Positions 12,481 to 25,569 of a DNA stretch of 64,000 bases are shown here, piece by piece. Where the stretch lies: the NCBI RefSeq assembly GCF_014529535.1, contig NW_023503608.1, forward strand, positions 4,774,001-4,838,000. Reading direction: 5' to 3'. The DNA comes from Bradysia coprophila (lineage: Eukaryota > Arthropoda > Insecta > Diptera > Sciaridae). Within the stretch, counting starts at the first letter, position 1; every line of letters starts with the position of its first letter. The translations under genes were made by a program, and so were the position numbers. A model generated the notes under the pieces. It was not told the DNA's origin. It made no database searches and worked only from the letters and a program-made list of their open reading frames with translations.

Positions 12481-15400
12481 CAATCAATAGATCTGTTAAA
12501 CCTCGCGGTCATTTTGGAGTACAAGATAGTTTCTGTATCTTGGGATTGTACCACAGCAAATTTGTAAAAATTTGCTATGTGGTTTTGGGGTGTCAAATGA
12601 GAACCCGAAGCGTTTGTACCTTACCTGCACTAAAATTGACTGCCAGATGCCATACGGCAATGTGTCATTTTCGTACATTAATCGAGCACGTAATTTAGCA
12701 TTAGCTTCTGGTAGAGTCGATTGTTAATCCGTAAACCGACGCCACGAAGCACATGTTAAATAACAAAGGAAATAACACAATTGTTGATATCGCACAATGA
12801 GGCGAGAACGACTTTATTGATCAAAGAGAAAATGACCTACGAGAACAACACTTTGACTTCGTTAATAAAACCTTTAAAATAATTTCACCATTTAAACATT
12901 ACAGCAAAATAAAAACACCAAAGCCGTAAAAGTTGGCACAGAAATTAGACAAAATCGAAAATGAATTCACACACAGCCACACAAAAGAAACACTTTTAGA
13001 GAGCAACGCATAAACACGTCCGTTCTCTGTGACTGCCGTTGTCCAACCCTCGTGCGTTGTACTGCTATACCTATTCGCTGTTTCAGGTACATTTTTGATC
13101 TATTTTCACTAGTTCGTTCCTGGATCAAATCTCCTAAAGTAAATCGAAAAATACACCATATGAACAGAAACACCATATTAGGGACAAAGGCTGACATATC
13201 TTCTTGCAAATGTCCGTGAATCTGACATATGTAAATGCAACAGTAGAATTCACCCACAGCGCACGGCTAAGGGTGGGCCAATCTTTGTCATGGTCAAATA
13301 CGCGATTAAACGACGACGAAAATAAGTCTTTCCAAGTAACGTTTAGAGTACCTAAAGACACCGTTTCGTTCCGCTTAATTCAAAAACTTCGGAGTTCATC
13401 TTTAACTCATGAACGAGTTAAGGGTGTTTCGATTCTGTAAAAAAAAACAGTTACAACATCAAGTTGTGAGTGTCCCAAAGTTGTTTCGAATTAATTAACT
13501 ATGTTGCGGCATCCAATTCTGGTGTATTGCCTGCCCCATTAAAAACAAAAGAATTCATGTAAAATTAACCGAAAATATTCTTCATGTAATGGATCGTTTT
13601 CGCAGGGAGTCGATTTTTACATGGGATAGTCAATAAGATTTTATAATGTTGACCACAATCGATTCTTTCTGTACCTATTTTTTGTCAGGCTATCTCACTC
13701 CAGGGATGGAAACAGAGTTATGCGTGAAAATTATTTTTAAACGACAATAATTGGAGTAACCTGTGGCGAGATAGAAGAAACATTGGAATGACAGTTGGCT
13801 TTCTCAACACAGGCGTGCCAACTTATCATTTCTCTGCATATTGCCTGTCGTCTGTTTTCAGGCAAGCGTACATAAATTTCAACATGTAGAAATTAGGTAT
13901 TAAAAGCTATGACAGTTAATGCTTCGAACTTAAGTAGCACACCTCCCCAAAAAAATTGTTCAATATTTTTTTTTCTTTCATTAACTGCAACCTCACATCT
14001 TGCATCCAGATTCTTTTTAGTTAGTCTCTTTATCAATATCAATCAACAGATCCTAGCAGTGCCCTAGCAACAAATTGATGATTTTGTAAATATAGAAAAG
14101 GTAAATTAGCTAAAGGTCCATCAATCATTAAATTCATTAATTTTAGACGTAAAAACAGTTATCAAATAATAACCTAAAATTAAATTCTAATTCGAATGAA
14201 TTATTCATTTTTTGTTTATGCATCTTTAATTGATTGATTCGTTTTTATTGACCATCACGGTGAACGTACATCTTAGACTTGTATATTACCTCTTCAAAAA
14301 GACATAATTAATTTTTTAGAAATAAAAAATTGCTTTGGAGATAGAACTTTGAATCAAGTTGTTGAAATTGAAATATTTTCTGTGCAGTGAGATAAAAGTA
14401 GTGCGTAAATGGATTATGTACATACTAGTACGCAAAAGTGACGTTTGTAAAAATGAGGATTCCACTCATGTTTATAAAATTGTGTTCCTAACTTTCACCT
14501 AAACTGAAATCATGCGCATACGATGTGCTGTCAACCCGAGGGACTATTCGAATCTATTCCGCAAAATTTCCATTGAGATAAATGTTATAAGAGTAGCTGT
14601 TACCAACATAGTGCGTTTTCCAGTTCAGTGCCTCGTGCATTGAATCTCGTTTGATAAAACTTGAAAAAATTGAAACTCGACTCGTTTTTGATTAGCTGTG
14701 GATTTTACTATCATTTCACAGATTTGGGAATGTCATTTGGGAATTAATTTTTTTTTTGATGAAAATTTATAATAGAAAATTGTATCGGACAACTAGAGCC
14801 AAATGAGAAAATTAATTCTTTTTGATTAATTTAAGTGCAGATGACTAGTCTAATTAAATTTGTCTGGAAGAAAACTCTCCCCAACTGAATGAATAAATAT
14901 AAAATTTTAATTTGTTTTACTAACGAAATCCAGACAACTAAGTGCACAAAAAAAATCCGAATGATCTAAATATTTTTGTACAGATGAAGACATCAGCATT
15001 TTTATAATATAACCGATTCGATGTATATGATTAACGAGATCTTAATTCAATTTCTTCATATAATCTGAAAATAAAACCTAATTAATGGGCCAATTAGAAT
15101 TTTACGATAGCACTAAATTTACTTTTTAATACTTTTCTAATCTTCACGCAATTAAACATTAAAAACTTTCCAATTGGTACAGAGGTGATACGTAAAAGAT
15201 ATTAATATTTTAACACTGGGTGCTGTAAACCTCGATTCAATAATTTATAAAAATAAAATAAAAAACGAACCATAAAAAAAGTTAATTGTTCTTTATTGTT
15301 TTGATTAAAGAGATATTATTGTGAACAGGCTGAAGAAAAAAAAGCTAGGTGAAAGATGATCGGTGCAATGATGTGTAACAACAATGGAACAAAACCATTT

Positions 15401-15595
15401 TTTTTTCTAAATATTGATGATGGATAGTGAGTGCTATTGCATCAGAATTTCATTAACAATACATTCTACACAGTTGCAACGCATAAAACTTTTTGTTCAC
15501 AATTCTTAATTATAGATGGTTCTTTATATGTACACCGATTCAATCGAATATAATGAAGATGTTTTTTGAGGCGATTATTAATTTATTTTAAAAGG
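12481..15595. other. Gene-free stretch
   Basis: No supported gene. Around 13000-13090 on the minus strand a frame contains EGWTTAVTENGRVY, which superficially resembles the start of a WW domain but lacks the second Trp-Pro half. I do not call it. Confidence 0.45.
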
Positions 15596-15599
15596 AATC

Positions 15600-15679
15600 G
15601 AGTTGCGGGAAACGGTTCTGTATGACGATTGTAACTTAATTAGGTTGCAAATGTCATACATGACCATTTCCCGCAACTC
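15600..15679. mobile_element. Short inverted-repeat element
   Basis: GAGTTGCGGGAAA at the left pairs with TTTCCCGCAACTC at the right. The arms continue inward through GTATGAC / GTCATAC. The whole unit is 80 bp and non-coding, and resembles a small MITE remnant. Confidence 0.6.
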
Positions 15680-15724
15680 TAGATAATTATTTGTTCAATG
15701 ACTTTTACTTTTGAGCAATAGGAG

Positions 15725-15887
15725 TGACCTACAGCCAAGGACCTTCAAAAAAGTGTATTTTTATGATTTTCGTGTTTATCGATTTCAGCTGTTTTGACAA
15801 TACAAATTACAATGGCAAAACAGCTGAAATCGATGAAACACGTATAGAATAAAAATGCAATTTTTTGACTGTCCCAGGCTGTAAGTC
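15725..15887. mobile_element. MITE with about 70 bp inverted arms
   Basis: The left end GACCTACAGCC pairs with the right end GGCTGTAAGTC. The arms then pair through CTTCAAAAAAGTG / CAATTTTTTGAC. An inner near-perfect block ATCGATTTCAGCTGTTTTG pairs with CAAAACAGCTGAAATCGAT around a central loop. It is non-coding. Confidence 0.7.
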
Positions 15888-15889
15888 AA

Positions 15890-18800
15890 ACCGCCCTAGT
15901 GTATATCTTGCTAGTATATCTCACTAGTCACATATTGTAGACACTATACATTTAAGAAAGTAATTTAAAAACAAAATTTGTGTTGGAAGCACTCAACTCA
16001 ATACTACACTTGGCTCCAATACCTTCTACTCACCAGGTCTATACTTATTACGGCTTAACTCCCAGGGTTCCAATGTTTGTCGTATTGGAAAGTGTAATAA
16101 TTATGTTTAAACGAACAAAGGAAAAGACCATAGATTACAGTAGAGGCACTAATTTGTTAGTTTGACCTTTTAAATTTTTCCAAAGAAGCCTCTACAAAAC
16201 TTGAAAACTATTAAAACTGGAGGTGGATAGTTGCTTAATTTATTTGGTTCTTTTGTAGTAGATTTTAGTTGTGCTTTTCCCGCACGTTCGAACCAATACT
16301 AATTTGATAACAGTTTTCTATAAATTCAGCAGGTCACAAGCAACAGATGATGATTTCTTACACCGAAAGGCTTAAAAATAGGGAAAACTAATGATTTTCA
16401 AACGCTGAAAACAACATTATTCTAATAACTAGTAACAAAAGAATGGCAAAAAAGCTGAAGAACGAGCCCTGAACGAATGGTAGATTAGACTAAATAAAAC
16501 GTTCCTACAGACTCATACCATAAAGCACGCGACATATCATTACGTTTCAATCACACATTTCGAATTCTATTCATTCGAACGCCACACGGGTATTTATAAT
16601 ATTCAACAGAAAAGAATCATCATATTTTGATTTAGAGTTCCTTGCTTGGTGGGTCCCATAAATCAACGTTCACAAATCATAATCCCATTCACGGCTGTAA
16701 ATGATTAATCTTATTTATTGTTAAAGAGATTTAAACGAAAGCAAAACAAGAATGCGTTTAGAACATCTGGGATATTATAATGGGCAATAATACACGAAAT
16801 GACTGATGTGAAGATAAACAAATATTAAATCCATATTTGAGAGATAGACTAGACAGGCTAACGTATTATTTTCTAATTTATATTTATTTGATTAGTAAAT
16901 TTAAATCTCGTTAAAAAAAGAAAGAAATGCGGGACCGTCACAAAAAAGGTATTGATCGTTGAAGGACAAACAAAAGAAAATTTCTTAATTTTTCAAAACG
17001 CGACTAGTCATTTGTTAGCTATAACGACGAAAAATAAGAGCTCTACTCTGCATGGTGGTATCACCTAATGGAAAAAATATGTTAACACCTTAATTTGCAC
17101 AAGTGAAAGCCATAAATCACATTTGCAAACTTGGTTCAATTAGATAAAGTTATAAGCGCAGGGCTATTTTTAAGTCTCCTTCTGGCCTAGTAAATGGCTC
17201 ACGTTCCAGTCCTTCGTTTTTAGGCACCTTACCAATTAATTGACTGAGGTTGAGGTAATTGCTTTTGTAGAGTCGACGCTTAATGTTAGATTTAAATATT
17301 GACAGAATGTAATGCACAGAGTAAATGAATGAATTCACTTTTTCTTGATTTATGTTAAATATTTACGATCAATAATAAACTGTTTGCGTACACTGCATCC
17401 ATAGAAGTCGGTAAAAACGAGTGCCAGTGTGTCGTCGGTACAATTGACCCACCTCAAAAGTAATAAATTAAGTCAACAGAATTTATTTCGAAATTTTCTT
17501 CATACTATGTCGTTAAGCCAATATTCATAATAATCTTCACGCTTTTCAGCGTTTTAATCTCAAACTCATACATTAATTGCATTGTATGTGCATAACATTA
17601 GTGGCTATAAAGTTTGTACATTTCAAACGTACCTACGACTCGTAAAATCTAACATTGCAATGTGCACATGAGGGGAAAACTACAAGAGAAAATCGTGACC
17701 GATCTATTTCAATTTTCTTTTAAGTACCCAATGGTAAATTCTAAATTACCTTGAAATCCATTACCAAGGTAATTTTTCCTTACAAACCTCTTCTTTTATC
17801 TGTTTTATCTACTTTACCGATGATTTGGCCTAATTTACCCGTAACGTGAACTTGTTGATCTAATTTACCGACGATCAAATATATTAAATAAATTCACTTC
17901 CCATTTAATCAAATTAATTACAATCGATCGAATGGAAATAAAGCATGTCTCACCATTTCCATTAGTGGTTTCGCCCTCGGTAAATAAACATAATTCGAGG
18001 TGAGTGCATATATTTCGATTTGCGGGTGTTTAGGTTTATATAAGTGCTTGCAATTGTGTTTATGCAGTGTGCTTGCAACATGTATAAATATCTGTTTTGC
18101 AAACGGTAGGTTTCTCCTTCCGAAACGGTTTTACAAATCTTGAAAAGTGCTAAAAGTAGTTTCTTCTGACAATTTTTTTTGTCCGTTGAATTATATGGAA
18201 TCCGAGATGGAATCTGAAGCTGCGCTAAACAAGAATTTAGATTGTTTCTAAACATCAAAATTTCACACGTATTACAAGAATCAATTACGAGTATGTCGTT
18301 ATTGTCGTTAATTCACCTTTTATCAAAAAAAAACTCTGTTTTTATTAATCGTGACTTTGGTATCCTCAAGCATTTTAAATCATTCAACACGTCGTCATAT
18401 CACGTTACAATGTTAAAAATACTATAATCTTGCGTTGAAATCTATGATTGTTCAAAATTTTAATTAATTTTTCATTTATGTTCGTTGACTTGGTTTATGT
18501 TATTATGATATTCGTACGCGCAATTTCGACTCTTGACCTCCATCAACTTTATTGTATACTTCAATTATAACGCGGTATTGTGTATAAATACATACCGGTT
18601 AATATATGTACATGAAACGATGATGTCGTTTTTAATAAGCTTCGAAATTATTTTATAAGTGAATATCACGTCACGCTAATCACTTCTTCATTTTTTGTTT
18701 GCTTCGTTCACATAATACGCTGTCTTGTTAACAAATTTCATTTCAAACACAAAAAAATGTTAGTAAGAAATTCTAGCATGACACAAAGAAGAGTTGGAAG

Positions 18801-19840
18801 ATTTTTTCATTAAAAAAAGTAATTGCAAGAAGACTGTAAGCTTTCATCCATAACACCAATTGAAGGTCATAATAACGACTATTACAATAAATAATAATAA
18901 GGAGTCAGACAAAAATCATTTGAGCGATAATGAAATGAGTATTAAAACGTATATGAGAATTTCCTTACAAATACTGCAGGGTACCCTTTTTTCGACTTAA
19001 GCCCATACAAAATACGTATATGAAATTTCAGTATATCGACATATACGTTTATATACGTGATCAGTATACCAGCATATACGTTTATATCCGTAATCAGTAT
19101 ATCTCCATACACTTTCTAATACGTAATTGTTTCTAATCATTTCTTTTGTAATAAAATTCTCATTTAATTTTATTTAATTTTTGAAGAAATGAAATACGTT
19201 TCAAGGAAATGAGTGTACGTGTACAGTCTTGATTCAGCTTTTAATTCATCATATATATCGTAAGTTGCCTCGCCCGAAAGATCTTACCTCATCAAGGGTT
19301 CCTTTTTAATAAACCAACGCAACACGCTTCAAGTCAATCCAAAATGGCGACTAAGTCATTGGAAATTATGAAACAAATTCTACTTTTCACTGTCATATTA
19401 TTTGCTAATTCCTAAGACCTAACAAGATACAGAAGCTATTCTAGCGAGAGAAACAATACACAGAAGGTAGAATTTGTTTCATTAATTTACTAATGTTACT
19501 AACTTAAAATGTTAAGGTGAATATTGCTCTTACCTCGTAAAATTCATGTGACAGATATGTTGCCCCGACAAAAGCTCATCATAGACTGATTGTTACATTA
19601 GTAAGTACACAAACGTATTTGATTAAATACTGGTCACAGTATAAAACCGTATATATTTAAATACTGACAGCAGTATATCACATGCTGAATGCTAACAGTA
19701 TATCAACATATCCTTATATATACTGAAAAAATACGTATACGTATGTACGTTTTGAGTCATTTTTTTCGCTCGGGCAATGATGAAGAAACATTCGAAGACA
19801 CAAATAATTTGCGTTAAAATTAAATTAGTGAAATAATAAT
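15890..19840. other. Gene-free stretch with a degenerate ATACGTATA-rich repeat
   Basis: No supported gene. Around 19000-19135 an imperfect tandem unit of roughly 45-50 bp (CAGTATATC-x-x-CATATACGTTTATA) occurs two to three times. A related, partly inverted copy lies at 19625-19750. It is probably a decayed element. Confidence 0.4.
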
Positions 19841-19844
19841 TACC

Positions 19845-20043
19845 ACAGCACTACTCCTAACATGAACAGTGAATTGACGTTTGTCAAATTTGGTGGCTTT
19901 AGTGATGAGAGCTACAACTTAGGATTGTTTGAATTGGATGTTTTAAGACAAGTCATCTATCTTTACGAAAGAAACGCAGTGTCTAATGTGATTTCATCAG
20001 CCTCAGAATATTTTCTATGTTCGTGCTAAGAGCAGTGCTATGT
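19845..20043. mobile_element. MITE family A, copy 1
   Basis: About 200 bp with terminal inverted repeats. The left is CAGCACTACTCCTAACATGAA and the right is TTCGTGCTAAGAGCAGTGCTA. The interior matches the copies at 25.7 kb and 35.0 kb, sharing blocks such as TTTAGTGATGAGAGCTAC and GATTTCATCAGCCTC. It has no coding potential. Confidence 0.75.
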
Positions 20044-20149
20044 AAATATAAAACGAAAGAATTTTTCTGTATACGTGAGAGTGTATTGGTGAGCTATGAT
20101 ATGAATCGGTCGGTAGGGAAAGTAAACGGTCGAGAAGGAAAGTGAAGGT

Positions 20150-20297
20150 TAGGAACATTCGCAAACAACTAACGATATGTTGGAAATAGTATATTTCAAA
20201 ATACCCCAATACACACTCGATGTGTGTTTTGTGTGTATTGGGGTATGTTGAAATATACTATTTCCAACATATCGTTAGTTGTTTGCGGATGTTCCTA
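20150..20297. mobile_element. Near-perfect palindromic MITE, 148 bp
   Basis: The left arm starts TAGGAACATTCGCAAACAAC and the right arm ends GTTTGCGGATGTTCCTA. About 65 bp per arm pair with only one or two mismatches, around a loop of about 14 bp. TA at both ends fits a TA target duplication. The transcript would form a long hairpin. Confidence 0.75.
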
Positions 20298-20551
20298 GTA
20301 TCACTAGCTTCATCAATAATTTTAGTTAGTTCGTCATGAATTCCTCAACAAAATCAGAAGTATGTTTCATTGAATGGCTACTGTCTCTACCTATTTGCAC
20401 AACTCAAAATCTGGTAGTTGGTTTTGGTAATTTGATAATTCACCACAATAACTGAAGGTTTCGTATGAAATGTAGGCCAAAGGAAATTACTTCTGCAAGT
20501 TTTGTGCCTTAGCATGCTTGAAACAATAGCATATCACTATACAAGGTAAGG

Positions 20552-20640
20552 AATTTGATATTTCGTATCCAGATGAGTAAAAGTATCTGAGGGTTTTAGC
20601 CCGAGTTACTTTTACTCATCGTGATACGAAATATCAAATT
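20552..20640. repeat. Inverted repeat, 89 bp
   Basis: AATTTGATATTTCGTATC at the left pairs with GATACGAAATATCAAATT at the right, followed inward by GATGAGTAAAAGTA / TTACTTTTACTCATC. A second small hairpin (GATGGAGGGAAAG / CTTTCCCTCCAT) follows at about 20674-20724. These are probably MITE remnants. Confidence 0.65.
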
Positions 20641-20724
20641 ATTTCCCGAGTGTAGTGTGACATTTTTCTTTACGATGGAGGGAAAGACTTTTCCCTACGG
20701 ACGGAAAGTCCACTTTCCCTCCAT

Positions 20725-22380
20725 AGTAAAGGAAAAGGACTATCTGTTTCATTTATAACATCGGGAAACACTTGTCCTTTGTAAAAGGTTAACTAAATAG
20801 AAATTGTGACTTAGTTTTACGATTGTAGTGTAGTTAACCACTAAATAATAATTCGAACTACAATTCGACATCGATAGCTAATGTGTCTACAATTAGAATG
20901 ATAATTATGATTTTTATTAATAAAATAAAATACTCTATAGAAAATGTAACTCAAATTGTGTGGACATTACCGATGAGCGTATTATTATAAGTATGCCCCC
21001 GCGCTTGATGAAACGGTATTTTAACCATAATAATTATTGTTGATGAACTTAAATCAATCGAAATAAAATCGAGGATGAAAAGTAACTACCTATAGATCGA
21101 TTTCGGACGCACGTTACGCACGGCTATTATTTTTTTGTCTATTAATAGCATTGAATGTTTTATTAATGGACTCAATCTGTTTCTATAACTCTTTTTCTTA
21201 CTTAAAAAGACTAGACTGGTAGGTAGTCAATCGTTAACGTAATTGATGTTGAAACTAATTTTAATGGATTTCAATGACTCAATGCCTCAAAATCTAACAA
21301 AAACTGTGATGGTGAAGAAAAAAGAAGCTTACGAGGTACGATATGTTTAGGATGTACTAGTGGTCCGCTACACGCAATTAAAAAAAATGTTAGACTCGAG
21401 ATAAGGTAGAAAATTAACATCACCTTTCTTATGTCTTATGTTTGCTCTTGGTCAGCATAAACAATGACCTCAAACTTCAGGTTTTCATATCACGTTGACA
21501 GAACCTGACCTGTCACAAACTCTAGGTTTTCGTCTGTTACACTGTGTGATTTGTGAATTTCACACAGAAAAACATCTATCTGAAAACAAATAACAATTGT
21601 CATGATTCTCATAGTTCTAAGAGTGTAAAATTTTCTGTATCGATTTCGTGTAACAGTGTAAGTTGAAAAGTGTTTCAATTTTTAGGATATTTCTGATGGT
21701 TCGACATACACAATTTTGTCAATTAAAGTTTAAAATTCTTACATTAAGCGCTACTTCATTGCTGACGTATCTATTTTTGAAATGAAACAAATTGTAAGGT
21801 CGAGAAATATAAACCAATCTAAAATGGAATCGTTAGTTTCGGAAAATATAGTGAATGGAATAAAGTAATCGTACAGTCCAGGCACGTTTGCATTTGAGAG
21901 ACATCTCTCCGCTTTACAGTTTATATGTGAACACTTGTTGTATTAAATGGAGAAAACAATACAATTTTCGTTTCGTTTCGTTTCCATCGTCTCTACTACC
22001 CACACAACATTGAAGTGCGGTGTGTCTATCTTCTATATCTATATTGTCACCATCAATTTAACCGAAATACGATAATTTTGTGAATTTCCAATGAAATTGG
22101 CAATTTTGATGAGTTATTGATTTTGTTTGTAGAGAAAACGATTTTTTTTTGTTTTCTTAATTTTTCTTGTTGTGTACGAATCCATTGTAATGTTGAGTGA
22201 AATTATACTCTTAGAAATAAATGACTCTGACTCCAGTTGTGACGACCTTTTTTTTCGAGGAAATAAGCGATTAGCTAATACCCTCTCATGCTAAGAGTGG
22301 GTATTGGGTTTAGTAGATAGTGAAGCGGTAACAGACGAAATGATGTTACAAAGAAAACCTGCTTAGATGTAGTTAATCAC
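20725..22380. other. Gene-free stretch
   Basis: No supported gene. A GACCTGACCTGTC-like motif near 21505 also occurs near 7964 but is too short to interpret. Confidence 0.45.
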
Positions 22381-22384
22381 GATG

Positions 22385-23530
22385 TTACGACTACTATCCC
22401 AAGAGGCGAGAGAAAAAAAATAGACGAGGAAGATGAGAAAAAATCATCTAGAACCCAAGCTGGAGAACTGAATTTTTAACAGAAAAAATTTCTTTCCACT
22501 GGCATTGATCCATCCAAGTCCGTTGATAGCTACGTGATAATAGACTGGGTAAGGGAACAGTTTTTTACCCTGTCACAGACGGCAAGCATATTAACAGTTT
22601 TACTATTCAAACTACTACTTCATTTCATCGAATGTTTTAAGAGATCGATTTCAGAAATCTTTTACTTCATTTGTTTTGAACATGCTTTGTGGAATACTTT
22701 TTGCTTGCATGCCTGGCTGTATTGCTTCAATAAATTCGTCTCATCTTATACATCAATTACTCTCAAGGAAAGCCATTTCGGTGGGACCAGATTTCCCTCG
22801 TTCCATGCAATCATTGGAAATGATTTCGAGTACCCTTACATTAGCTTTCGCGATTTTTATATTTTCGACAAAGAAATTTATATGCAACAGATCGAACAAT
22901 ATCAAGACAATCATCCAACATTATACTGCACTGCACTATTTGTGAATTAGAAAAAAAACTTTTATTAAACGACAGGTTTTTTGATCGATTGGATTTGTTG
23001 TAGCGCTGACTGTCCTCGCTTACTTCATTCAGTTCTTCAACTTTTCCGTTGTTTTACGACTGTACATCATGCCGTACCTCGTAATAAATGGTTTTCTTGT
23101 TCTAATTACGCTACTACATCATACCGACACATATGTACCACACTATCACTATGGTGGATGGAGTTGGCTTCGTGGTTGGTTACTGTATACAACATTTATG
23201 AAGACAGTAATAAATTGAGAACGTAAATTTCGTCGTGGTTCGTTGTTATACAGGTTCTTTGTGCACAATTGATCGTTCGTATGGAAAATTCTTAGACGTT
23301 GCATTGCATCACATTACCGACACTCATGTTTGTCATCATATTTTTTCAACAATGCCGTTTTATCATTGTGTCGAGTCTTGCTTCAGTTAATCAGACCGAT
23401 TCTAGGGAAATAGTATTTAAAACATTCACCACCGTTCACCACATTCACCATGTGGAGAGCATTGACATGCTGTATTTTTGTTCCGAATGACGGTCGTGTT
23501 CTTTTCTACAAAGGGAATTTTAAGAAATAA
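22385..23530 (+). pseudogene. Decayed FAD2-type delta-12 (methyl-end) fatty acid desaturase
   Basis: Joining 22985-23174 to 23254-23530 across a GT-AG intron of 79 bp gives the C-terminal half of a FAD2-like membrane desaturase. It reads IMPYLVINGFLVLIT then WSWLRG, and after the splice CTIDRSYGKFLD and HHITDTHVCHH (third histidine box) with IFSTMPFYH. A frame change follows, then LIRPILGK, an internal TAG at 23411-23413, and PPFTTFTMWRAL to FVPNDGRVLFYKGNFKK and TAA at 23528-23530. An upstream piece, ECFKRSISE at about 22630-22656, resembles the FAD2 N-terminal CFKRS block. A frame shift follows it. The spacing to the next conserved block is about 230 bp too short, so the region of the first two histidine boxes is deleted or unrecognisable. 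In this family the enzyme desaturates oleate to linoleate in the ER. The copy is a pseudogene on present evidence. Confidence 0.8.
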
Positions 23531-25565
23531 ATATTGTCAAATTCAGAGAATTTTCTTTTTAAATGCAGAACTGTTGGGATGAGTGGAATCTGTAAACGAA
23601 GTAATTCGCTCAGGTTGTGAAGAGATTCTTTGTGCTCCGTGTTCAATTGAATTAAGCAATTAACAAGGAACTATTGTATGAAGTAAGAATCACATTCATA
23701 GGATTACAAACAAAAAAGTCGTGGGGCGGCCCTCAAACGTTTTTTTTCACTATATAACCAACTCTTAATCATTCTTTAGTCTCTTCTTAGGACTGAATGA
23801 GTGTGAGAAGGTGATTCTAGATCTAGATTAGGGACTCAACCATTTTTTCGTTGTAAAAGTTCCAATGAAAATGGTCCTCACTCCTTACACTAAACTCAAT
23901 TTCTCAGCAGTTACTTACGTCCTTACTAAATACAATCATCATATAGAAATGTGAGAACTCGTTTAGTTCCTACTTGAAAGTTAGAGTACTACGACTGAAT
24001 CCAATCAAATATGTCATAGTGAGGAGTCGCGTAAATATGATTTTTCATACCTAGGACAAAAGAAGTTCTTCCGCAACTGTTCTGTACAAATCTAAAATGA
24101 AGACACTCATATTTACAGTTCCTGTAAATCGCTCGACTTTACCTTCAAATGATTTTCAATGATTCTTCTGAGCTTAATAGGTTTTCTGGAATAGATTTTT
24201 TGATGTTTTTCTACTGATTTATTTTTTGTACCGTAGGAATTTGGGTATTTGCCTATAATCTCTTCAATCAGCTAAAAATATTTTTAGTTTTAAATTTTTG
24301 CTCGTAGCTTAAATAATTGTGTGCCGAACCATTAACTCAATGGGCCCTCCGAATGCACTCGAATCATGATTTTATTCATTTATATGTTGTAATTCATAAT
24401 GCAAAGCTATGTATCCCTGGTTACGAAGTTTAATTAAGAATATTTCGATATCATTCACTAATGAACGAACTCGTACATATGAAACAGGACACTAAAATCA
24501 AACTCAATCCAATGTATTCGCTATCGCTGACAGCAATATTCAATAACCGAAACCGAAATTTGTACATAATATCAGAAATAATTGTTGAAAATTTAAATCG
24601 TCGACCTATACGCTATACATATATCGTGTAACACTTCAGCTAGTTTAAAGTTTACCAAAATATACAGTAAATAGTTAAAATATAAAATTGGAATATTTAA
24701 ATTAATTAATTACGAAATGATGTGTTCGCATGCATCGGCTATATTATATCACCATAGACGATTTTTATGTTTTTGTTTGATACAACAATTTATGCTGCCA
24801 GTGTATATTGATTAATTTTTGATGATGAGGCACATAAATTTGATAATTTATTTTTTTGGCCATTAATTAGACGCGGTTTTAAACGGCCATCAATACCACT
24901 CACTTCTGTTACATTAAAATGCAAACAAAAACTCACTAGCCTGCCGGTGTTACACTAATTCTTTTCGTTGTTGTTAAACACACAGCCTTTCCCATTTATA
25001 GTAACGGCATATCGAACGAACAATGCACACACACGGAAAAAAAATTTAGTTATTAATCGATTACCCATGTTCATTGGATTTTACCGCAAATATAACACAG
25101 GATCGTATCCCGATGGGATTATTTTGACCATACAAATAAATATTCGATTGGGAGGATAAAAAGCTTCATATACGTGCTCTGGATTTTATTTAGTAATAAA
25201 TGGTTTTTCGATGTTTATAAATGGTAAAATATTTAAAGATTTTTAGTTTACCAAGTAAATCAGTACACAAATCACACGATCCCAATGAACAAGAAAATTT
25301 CAGCCGGATGATTTTAACCCAGAACCCATATCGGGTAATTCACTAAACAGAATAATTGTTTGAGATGTTTTTGGAATTTTAGCAGATTGGTCGGATATTG
25401 GTCGACAACTGCGAATCGACTGACCAATATGTTTGCGATCATTGCATTTCATGCATCAGCAAATAGTTCCTGTCATACTTAGTTGATAACTGATAATTGC
25501 TAATCAAGAACTAATATTACATTGCAATCAGAGATGATTAACAGCCAACATATGTGGATCAACGG
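23531..25565. other. Gene-free stretch
   Basis: No supported gene. A short imperfect hairpin lies at about 25390-25432 (ATTGGTCGGATATTGGTCGA / TCGACTGACCAAT). Confidence 0.5.
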
Positions 25566-25569
25566 TTGC

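Noticed and set aside
17962-18258. 98-codon minus-strand frame
   Set aside because: It has no signal, domain or compositional sign of coding, and fits a chance frame in AT-rich DNA.
22534-22950. Intact 138-codon novel membrane protein
   Set aside because: It overlaps the desaturase relic; only a short part (CFKRS block) looks conserved, and it is in the broken upstream half.
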